From Castor canadensis (Eukaryota > Chordata > Mammalia > Rodentia > Castoridae): a stretch of 64,000 bases of DNA. The notes under the pieces were generated by a model. That model worked only from the letters and a program-made list of their open reading frames with translations, searched no databases and was not told the DNA's origin. The translations under genes were made by a program, and so were the position numbers. This document shows, piece by piece, positions 56,715 through 64,000 of this stretch. The stretch's first letter is position 1. Each line of letters opens with the position of its first letter. Location of the stretch: assembly GCF_047511655.1 (NCBI RefSeq), contig NC_133396.1:136161490-136225489 (forward strand). The letters are read 5' to 3'.

Positions 56715-56905
56715 AAAAATGTCATTAGAATTACTGTTGGGATTAAATTTAATTTTTATATTGCTTTTGGGTAATAAGGGTATTTTAACAATATTTTTTC
56801 TGCCAATTCATGGGCATGGAAGATCTTTCCATTTGTTTGCCTCTCCTTCAATTTCTTTTGCTAGTGTTTTACAGTATTCCCTGTACAGATATTTTACCTC
56901 CTTTA
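56715..56905 (-). mobile_element. Antisense L1 ORF2 fragment (reverse transcriptase C-terminal side)
   Basis: GGGTATTTTAACAATATTTT, TTCATGGGCATGGAAGATCT TTCCATTTGTTTG, and TAGTGTTTTACAGTATTCCC TGTACAGATATTTTACCTCC are reverse complements of the conserved L1 stretch around ...MAILPKAIYRFN. The 77-codon plus ORF here is a shadow of it. Confidence 0.85.
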
Positions 56906-57829
56906 CTAAAATTATTGCTCCTATTTTGGACAGTATAACTCTAGAACAATAGATTTATTTTATTATTGATACATATATTAGTAAAATCACTGGTGAATCT
57001 GATTTTAGCAGTTTTGATGCAAAATAATTGATTTGTATGCACTCTGATCTTAATTTTATGGTTCAACTACTCTAAATCAGATAAAATTTGCAAAATCTTC
57101 AAAGCAAGGATACAAACAAGCACTACTCTTCACTTAGTCTTGAACCTCCTTTTCAATAGACAACTATTTTTTTTCAATGTGTGGGAGTTTCCCCTGCATA
57201 AAGTCTACAGAACATATGCTTTAAAGTCAAGAGCCTTCCTGAATATTCTACAAATAGTTTTCAAGTGAAGAGCATCAAAATTTGCAATGCTATTGATAGA
57301 TTCCCTATACTTATTGGTGTGTGCTATTTTATGTGAATTTTTAATCACCCTTCCTGAAACTTTTCAAAATAAATCTTCTTTTATCTCCTCTGGAGATAAA
57401 ACACATTAAGTGCTTTTGAAAATTCTATGGAAGTTTGCTGTCCATTTTAAATTTGAAATACAGTTTGATGCATTGCTTAGACAGTCACTGTGTTCAGCCA
57501 TCCTTAACATGTGAAACAACACGTGTTTGCCTCATTTTCCTTGTTTAACATACACATACAGAGTTCAAAACAACTTCCCACAATAACTTTGGTCAAATCT
57601 CTCAACTACTTGAACAATTTTGATAATTATTCAAATACATTCCCCAGAATTTAAGAAGATGCATGAACAGTTTTAGATGAGTTTATTAAAAAGAAAACAT
57701 TTGCAGCTTTGTAGAAGAAACACAATTCATTTATAATTATAGTACAGAAAATTAAAACTTCTAAATTTCCTGTAATCCTCTTATAGATTGCTTTGATCTC
57801 CTCATTTAAGAAGCTTAAAGAGTTAACAT
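56906..57829. other. AT-rich non-coding DNA, nothing recognised
   Basis: No feature supported. Confidence 0.35.
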
Positions 57830-57920
57830 TGGGACTGAGGTGTGTTTCAAGTGGTAGAGCACCTGCCTAGCAAGTACATAGCCATGAGTTCAGTTCCAAA
57901 AACCGTAAAATAAAATGTTT
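57830..57920 (+). mobile_element. ID-like tRNA-derived SINE
   Basis: GTGTTTCAAGTGGTAGAGCA CCTGCCTAGCAAGTACATAG CCATGAGTTCAGTTCCAAAAACC with an A-rich tail. A box (AAGTGGTAGAGCACCTGCC) and B box (GAGTTCAGTTC) are both visible, so this is a good copy. Confidence 0.9.
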
Positions 57921-59544
57921 TCTTTTGTCCAAAATGATTTGTAAATAATTTCTCTGCTATGAAGATCTTCCTGTTTGGTCTACTAAGGTAATAACAATGA
58001 AAAAATTTTAAAAATATGTTGCATATATTACCTACCTACACACCAGTAACAATTTTAAATAGTGAGGAAGTCTTAGAAAATTCATTCAAACCTCACTTAA
58101 GTTTGGCTAGATATTAATTTTGATAGCATCCTTAAAGTATACGTTTGTACTTTTGTGTGTTTTGTGCATTTATTATGTATTATTGAGTTGCATTGATTTG
58201 ATGTGACTCACTGTGACTCTTCAGCCATAGCCTGAAAGTGACTTCTGTTTAACATTCTAGACATAACAAGTACAAAATCTGAAAAGAATTTTCATATGAA
58301 ATTTAGGAATAACTTAGTAGTTAAAAGAAATGTAGGTGATAAAAATGACTTACAATTCTAATATTTTTCTTCAAAATACTTTAATTCACATTTTAATTAA
58401 AAGAAACTGATACAGTAATTCAAGTTGAGGACTTACTATATTTATAGATTAATTGATCAATATTGAAATTCTGTAGCTTTTTCTGGAAAGCATGAAAGTG
58501 TAGACTAAGGAGAAATGGTGTTCATTAAAATATGCTATGAATATTTAATTTTGAATCAGAGTGCGTGATGACAGTCTTTTCAGCTCTAAGAATCTATATT
58601 TACAATAGTAACCAAACAATCTCAACTTATTTATATTGGAAAAATGTAAATTTTGGCAAAATTCTAATGCTAAATTCTAATGTTAATGAAAATGTATTTG
58701 TACACTAAAATTGTCTGTCTACCTATCCATTATACGTCAGCTATTCTTCTATATGAGTTATGTGAGGGTACGTATTTTCTGCTATGTGCCCTAACCCAAA
58801 CATTCTGATTTCAGTTTTGTAAATTGGACTATGTTGTTTAGAACTGTATAAAAAACTGAGTTTCTTGGATCTATGGATGGTTTCTGTTTTTTAACATATC
58901 CTAATTCTTTTTTCTCTAAAATTTTTTTTACACCTTTCCTTCTTTTCTGTCTTCAAATGAAACTTCTTTTGATAGATTATTGAAGTGAGGGATGAATAAA
59001 TGTAATGTGGAAATGTAATGCAGTTTAGACTTTTTTGCATTTGATTTCATTTTATTTGTTCTACACCCTCAAATATTTTGAGGAGGAACCAGAAAATTTT
59101 CAGAAGAGATTAAAAACTGATTTCTTGAATGATCTCCACAGGAACGCTCTCAACTAATCCTCTTTGTCCTTTTTCTTCCTCATAGCTCAACTTTCTATGT
59201 TTTGGGGTCTCTTCAGAATTTTCCTTGCAATCTATAACTTTCTTAGGTTTTTCTCTGCCTTTGAGGAAATTCATCCACCCTCTCACTTGCCCTCAAGTGC
59301 TCTACATTTCCCAAAGGCTTGAAATATATATATAATATAAATAGTATATATTTATACATATATAAGCTTCCTCCCTCTCCCCTTCCTTCCCTCCTGTCTT
59401 CCTTGCTCCCCCCTTCCAATTGACACAAATTGTACATATTTATGGATAACATGGATCTATTGCATAAATCAACAGTATATGTTTAAGTATACTTCAAATT
59501 AACATAGTTAAGAGTTGATTTTATTTTTTAACTAATTAATTTTT
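57921..59544. other. AT-rich non-coding DNA, nothing recognised
   Basis: Includes a TA-rich stretch (59,325-59,365) followed by a pyrimidine-rich run (59,366-59,416). No gene or repeat family supported. Confidence 0.35.
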
Positions 59545-59624
59545 TGTTGGTACTGGAGTTTGAACTCAGCACCTCGCACTTGGTAGGCAGGCGCTCTACC
59601 ACTTGAGCCACTCCACCAGTCCCA
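59545..59624 (-). mobile_element. ID-like tRNA-derived SINE, antisense, well preserved
   Basis: GTTGGTACTGGAGTTTGAAC TCAGCACCTCGCACTTGGTA GGCAGGCGCTCTACCACTTG AGCCACTCCACCAGTCCC in plus orientation; the reverse has near-consensus A and B boxes. The flanks CATAGTTAAGAGTTGA (59,505-59,520 and 59,623-59,638) are identical, giving a 16-bp target-site duplication. Confidence 0.95.
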
Positions 59625-60065
59625 TAGTTAAGAGTTGAGAATCAAAAATAAATTTCTCTCAGGTCCTGTGCTCTGTTTATTAGCAAAAGAAGCTGATGAC
59701 TCAAAGCATCTTGAATTAATTAATCCTTCCTATCTTTGTGTATTTACCACTGTGATATATCTAATTCAGAAACATGAAAATCAATCATTCTAGAAGTGGA
59801 ATATGAATAGTAAATTATTCTTTAATATTACAATAGTCCAAAAAGTCTTACAGAATACACACACACACACACACACACATAGTGTTAGATTATCTAGTAA
59901 ATACATCCTTTCAACTTCTCAGACATAGGATCTAGAAGCATTACAATGCTTTTCATCATATCTAACATAAGTGGCAGGCATTCTACCCATTTGTTTGTAT
60001 GGGTGCAAAGATAGAGCTTGTTTCCAAAGCAAATCCATAGAAATTACATACAAGGCACCAGCAAG
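59625..60065. other. Non-coding DNA with a CA microsatellite
   Basis: (AC)12 at about 59,856-59,879. Otherwise nothing recognised. Confidence 0.5.
59856..59879 (+). repeat. (AC)n microsatellite
   Basis: Uninterrupted AC dinucleotides for about 24 bases. Confidence 0.97.
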
Positions 60066-60242
60066 GATTATATTTCTGGATTAGTGGTCCTCAAAGTATT
60101 CTCCAGTAGAATAATCCAGGAATTTGTTATAAATTAATATCTTCCTGTCCCACTCCAATGATTCTGACTACTGTCTGATGATCTGTGATTTAACAACTCA
60201 TCTGGGTAACTCTAAAGCACAATTCAAAAGTTCAAAAACATT
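60066..60242 (+). mobile_element. MER5A-like hAT transposon, diverged
   Basis: TTAGTGGTCCTCAAAGTATT, ATAATCCAGGAATTTGTTAT AAATTAATAT, and CCAATGATTCTGACTACTGT follow MER5A order (AGTGGTCCTCAAACT... ATCACCTGGGAACTTGTTAGAAATGCA... GATTCTGAT). Confidence 0.6.
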
Positions 60243-60954
60243 TATATTGTTGTGAGTAAGCATAAGTTATATGAACACAATCAGTATCTCGTAATGTTGC
60301 CTGTGTGTATACAGGATTCACAGATGAATTGTGTCCATTTCTACCAAATACATTAAAGTCAATAAGGTATAAAAGAAGTATATTTTAATGACTAAATCTC
60401 TCCCTTTTTCCCTCTTTTGCTTAAATTTGATTTGCAGTATTTTCATTTGAATTTCCTAGTGCCACAATTTGTTGATTCTCAGTTTTTTTCACCTATGATA
60501 ATAACAGGTAGCTCTTAGGGTTTTGGTGGAGAATTAAGGAAGGAATTAAACTACTCTATAAAGAACTTATGGTTATTGTTCTTTACTTTTTTCTATAAAT
60601 CTAATGCCCGGGAAAGTTTCTTTATTAGAATCAATTAATTACTAACTGAAACTTTCTCCCTAACCAGCCATCATATTCAGAATATTGAATTTTTTATCTG
60701 AAGTAATTTCAATTCTCCTCTTGCCATCTAAGATGATTTCTGAGTGTTGAAAATATGTTAATTGAGCAAAGGAAAGCTCTATTGTTAGAAAAGGCAATAC
60801 CAAATTAAAATTCTTTGAACTATGTAGTTGCAAGGACAATGCAAATGGCATGGTACGTGTTGAGGCTGATGTGGACATTTTGAAATTTCAAAGTAAATCA
60901 AATGGCATGCAGAATATGATGTAATATAATTATATTTCATACAAGACTTGTGAA
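60243..60954. other. AT-rich non-coding DNA, nothing recognised
   Basis: No feature supported. Confidence 0.35.
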
Positions 60955-61045
60955 CAAATTTATTTATTTATTCATTAACCAACATGTGTTTGTTAACCAG
61001 GCATGGTGCTAGACCCATGGAAACATTTTAAAAGATTGAGAACAA
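60955..61045 (-). mobile_element. Possible L2/MIR-type tail relic
   Basis: TTTATTTATTCATTAACCAA CATGTGTTTGTTAACCAGGC ATGGTGCTAGACCCATGGAA resembles the common TTCATTCAACAAATATTTATTGAGC... CCAGGCACTGTGCTAGG pattern. Short and diverged. Confidence 0.4.
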
Positions 61046-61394
61046 GTGTTTGGTAACTCATAAAACTATAATCTAAAAGAAGTGGTTTGCCATAAATTAA
61101 ATTATATAATCAATAACTCTATAATTATGATTGTAATGAAAAAGTTTGATTTTTTTTTCTTGAGTGTGTAACAGAACTACTTATTTTCAGAATGCCAGGT
61201 ATAAGGTATTGATTTTTTAATATGCATGTTTTTGTAATGCTTGTTGGTGTTGAAAATGGGAGGACATACAATTCTTGACTATAATGTCAGCTTCAAGACA
61301 TTTAACAGCGATTACAAAAAGTGTAGATAACTGTGTGAAAATTTGCCTATCTTGCATCCTCAAATACCAGTGTTATTTTAATTCAAAACCAAAG
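61046..61394. other. AT-rich non-coding DNA, nothing recognised
   Basis: No feature supported. Confidence 0.35.
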
Positions 61395-61478
61395 GAGAGG
61401 ACTAGTGGAGTGGCTCGTGCTTGCCTAGCAAATGCAAGGCCCTGAGTTCAAAACCCAGGACTAGCAATAAATAATGAG
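61395..61478 (+). mobile_element. ID-like tRNA-derived SINE
   Basis: GGACTAGTGGAGTGGCTCGT GCTTGCCTAGCAAATGCAAG GCCCTGAGTTCAAAACCCAG then an A-rich tail. Part of the A-box region is shortened; the B box is intact. Confidence 0.88.
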
Positions 61479-62535
61479 ATAAATTCATAAATTAAATCAA
61501 ACAAAACACAAATATTTTAATAAAATAATAGGAAATTAAAATGGTATGAAAAAGATGAATAAGTCACATCATCGATAACAAGATTACTGCATGTAGTCAG
61601 AATTGTACAATGTAGGATTACCATGGAATTTGTTATAAAATCAAAATAACTGCAAAAAATACCTCAACATTTTATAATAGGTGATTAGACACAGTGATTA
61701 AAATAATTTACTGGATAGATCAATATAACCTTATTTAAATGATTACTCAAATAAATATTTATTTAGAATGCCATTGAGGAATAAGCAAAAGTTTCAAAGC
61801 AATGTGTGATACCATTTACATTCGTGTATTTGAAGAGAGAAAATTGTACCATTCAGACCATGGCTGTAAATCCACACCCTTACTGGATCTTTGCCCTTAT
61901 TTACCATTCTCACTGACCCTGAGCTCAGTCATGTGCCTTACCTTTGAGCAATGAGAAATAAGCAAACCTGCTACAAGGGGAAAGCTGAACATTTTTGTGC
62001 CTTGATATAATACTTTGCTATGCTGCAGATAACATCTTTTTCATTTTTATTTAATGTAAACTACTACATTAGAACCTGAAGACCAATTATATAAAACTGT
62101 ATCAAGCTAAATAAATACATTTATCTCACTTAAGTGTAATTTTTGAAGTGAAACTGGAATGATTAAATAGTCATATTTTAAAATTTCTCTAACTCACCTT
62201 TCTTTGCAATATCAAAATCTGTTTTGTTATCTCATCATTTCTATGCTAGTTCATGGATCAGAGATTTACTTTTTCTTGAGGTTTTTAAAATTATTTTCAC
62301 CAAAGTGGTATACTTTTTTCTAGCAATTTTAAAGAATTTTCCCCTTTTACATTAGTGCTTTCAAACCTGAACTACCAAATTTCAATTCTATTTGCTGATA
62401 ACCAAGTCAGTTTTATAAATTTGAAATTAATTTTAGTCTATAGAAACTACTCCTCCCCAAAGCATTCTGATTTTAAAATAAAATTTTAGAGACACACATA
62501 ATACTATAGCTTCTGTATGTTCATTTATATTCTGG
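61479..62535. other. AT-rich non-coding DNA, nothing confident
   Basis: 61,860-62,010 is slightly GC-richer and might be an LTR relic, but I cannot place it. Confidence 0.35.
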
Positions 62536-62636
62536 ATTGCGCTCGAGGTTGGCAACGCAGACAGCATGAAGATCCCTTAAAACAGCACGGTCGGAAAACA
62601 GCTGCTGATGAGAGACAGCATAGTGTGCTGTAGCTA
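62536..62636. other. CpG-containing island with hairpin, unidentified
   Basis: Five CpGs fall between 62,540 and 62,592 in a region where CpG is otherwise almost absent. ACAGC recurs (62,570, 62,582, 62,599, 62,615). ACAGCA (62,615-62,620) pairs perfectly with TGCTGT (62,626-62,631) across a 5-base loop. No RNA family or repeat recognised. Confidence 0.35.
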
Positions 62637-63039
62637 GATGAGTTTATTTTAAATTCTAAAAGTAGCATTGTCACTTATACTTAAACCACAAAAACTGAAT
62701 CTGGAGTTATGGAATTTGCATTCTTTTTTTATCTAATTCACAAAGAGCACCATATAAATCATTTTAGGCCAGATACCAAGTACACAATTTCTAATACTGA
62801 AAACCAAAAATTATCTTTTTAAATTTTTGTATTCATTTGCACATTTCAGGAAAGACTTGTGCCCACAATAGAATGTGTAAATATGAAATGTACAAGATAG
62901 TGATTGAACAAATATACCCAATACCCGTTATCTAGAAATTGAACATTTAAAAAAACACTGAAGGGCTTTCTGTATTCTTGATATTTTTTTCTTTTTAAAT
63001 AGACATTAAATTTTTAGAGCAGTGTTTTGTTCAAAGAAA
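62637..63039. other. AT-rich non-coding DNA, nothing recognised
   Basis: No feature supported. Confidence 0.35.
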
Positions 63040-63642
63040 AATTAAACCCAAAGTCCATTTGTCCTCTGCCCCTACAGCACCTCCCTCACTATCAATATTC
63101 CTATATGGGGGAGTTCACTTTTTACAATTGATGAACTAAATTTTCCTGTCATTCTAACCTCAGATCCATATCCATATTTTTTACAGTATTACGTTTCAAT
63201 CTTTGAGTCACATGTTAGGGGTTTTGACAAATGTACAATGACAACTATCCATCATTATAGTATCAAACAGAAAGTTTCACTGCCCTAAAAATCCACTGTT
63301 CTCTGCATTTCCATCCTTCCCACCCCAATGTCCCAGTCACTGGTCTTTTCATTGTCTCCCCAGTTTTGCCTTTTCCAGATGCAGTGTTGCTGGAATCATA
63401 CAGCCCATGGTCTTTTCAGACTCAGACTGGCTTCCTACACTTAGCAATATTCCTTGAGTCCCCTCCATGTCTTTTCATAGCTTATTGGTGCACTTCCTTT
63501 TAGTACTGAATAAAACTGAATCGTAGGACTATACCTACCATTGATGTACTGGAGAACACCCAGAATCTTTCCACATATTTTGGCAATAGTGCATAATGGC
63601 TGCTACAGATATTTGTGTGCAGGTTTTTTGTGGACTAAGTTT
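63040..63642 (-). mobile_element. Old L1M 3' region, antisense
   Basis: Plus strand: GACAAATGTACAATGACAAC TATCCATCATTATAGTATCA, CACTGCCCTAAAAATCCACT, AGTTTTGCCTTTTCCAGATG, CCTCCATGTCTTTTCATAGC, and GTGTGCAGGTTTTTTGTGGA. This is the reverse complement of an L1M-type 3' UTR and ORF2 end, clearly better preserved than the 19-kb copy. It is cut off at the right by a younger L1 insertion. Confidence 0.85.
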
Positions 63643-64000
63643 TTTTTTTTCATTTTTCTTTTATTATTCATATGTGCATACAAGGCTTGATTCATTTCTC
63701 CCCCCTGCCCCCACCCCCTCCCTTACCACCCACTCCGCCCCCTCCCTCTCCCCCCCCCAATACCCAGCAGAAACTATTTTGCCCTTATTGCTAATTTTGT
63801 TGTAGAGAGAGTATAAGCAATAATAGGAAGGAACAAGGGTTTTTGCTGGTTGAGATAAGGATAGCTATACAGGGCATTGACTCACATTGATTTCCTGTGC
63901 GTGGGTGTTACCTTCTAGGTTAATTCTTTTTGATCTAACCTTTTCTCTAGTACCTGTTCCCCTTTTCCTGTTGGCCTCAGTTGCTTTAAGGTATCTGCTT
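63643..64000 (-). mobile_element. Young L1 3' UTR, antisense, running past the right window edge
   Basis: Starts with a T-run (A tail complement) and TTATTATTCATATGTGCATA CAAGGC. A C-rich tract follows (63,700-63,758), then CCCAGCAGAAACTATTTTGC, GGTAGTTACC-free UTR text, and CTTTAAGGTATCTGCTT at the edge. It is close to an exact reverse complement of the 26,146-26,657 copy. It inserted into the L1M fragment on its left. How far it extends 5' is unknown. Confidence 0.93.

Noticed and set aside
59545..59624. tRNA gene
   Set aside because: A and B boxes are present but no cloverleaf with an acceptor stem is supported, and the A-rich tail and target duplications show an ID-like SINE.

Overview
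The window is ordinary-looking mammalian nuclear DNA: AT-rich, CpG-poor, and built mainly from layers of retrotransposon sequence. Three things point to a rodent: B1-type 7SL SINEs, ID-like tRNA SINEs with a GAGTTCAAACCC-type B box, and L1s whose 3' UTR carries a G-rich tract. The composite SINE (7SL unit followed by an ID-like unit) and the L1 3' UTR style resemble what I associate with beaver-like (castorimorph) rodents. That placement is inference from memory, not a database result. I found no host gene with a convincing multi-exon structure, no structural RNA gene, and nothing bacterial or viral apart from old LTR relics. Almost all long ORFs are L1 coding remnants, L1 antisense shadows or satellite artefacts.

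Layout. 1-3,144 is the 5' half of a young antisense L1: the start of ORF2 with endonuclease residues N14, E43, Y115 and D145 all present, an ORF1 broken by one surplus base, and a GC-rich 5' UTR ending in a YY1-type motif. 3.1-16.8 kb is mostly unique AT-rich DNA with decayed L1M pieces and SINEs. 16.8-18.0 kb is a CA-rich minisatellite with about 42-bp units and signs of higher-order duplication. 18-35 kb is unique DNA with L1M, MaLR/LTR, hAT (MER5/MER3-like) and L2 relics and two 5'-truncated L1 insertions with target-site duplications. 35.8-41.6 kb is an L1 cluster of at least four insertions. 41.8-45.9 kb holds an old interspersed repeat, two MIRs, an LTR fragment and an L1 3' end. 48.0-52.65 kb is a second, older antisense L1 with an internal ORF2 deletion, a foreign 66-bp insert in ORF1 and another L1 3' end inserted near its 5' UTR. 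52.8-64 kb is again mostly unique AT-rich DNA with a few SINEs, MER5-like elements, an L1M 3' end and, at the right edge, another antisense young L1 3' UTR.

How the parts relate. The window is best read as a record of repeated L1 activity. One 3' UTR subfamily is present in six copies, five of them with an obvious G-rich tract. L1s with a second 3' UTR type lie beside it. SINEs that depend on L1 for mobilisation are scattered between and inside the L1s. Items that repeats do not explain are a 151-bp exon-like island at 33.77 kb, a roughly 410-bp insert inside an old L1 at 36.9 kb, a CpG-containing island with a hairpin at 62.54 kb, and a CTCF-like motif at 25.17 kb. I did not find a convincing previously undescribed system; these are leads, and none is strong.
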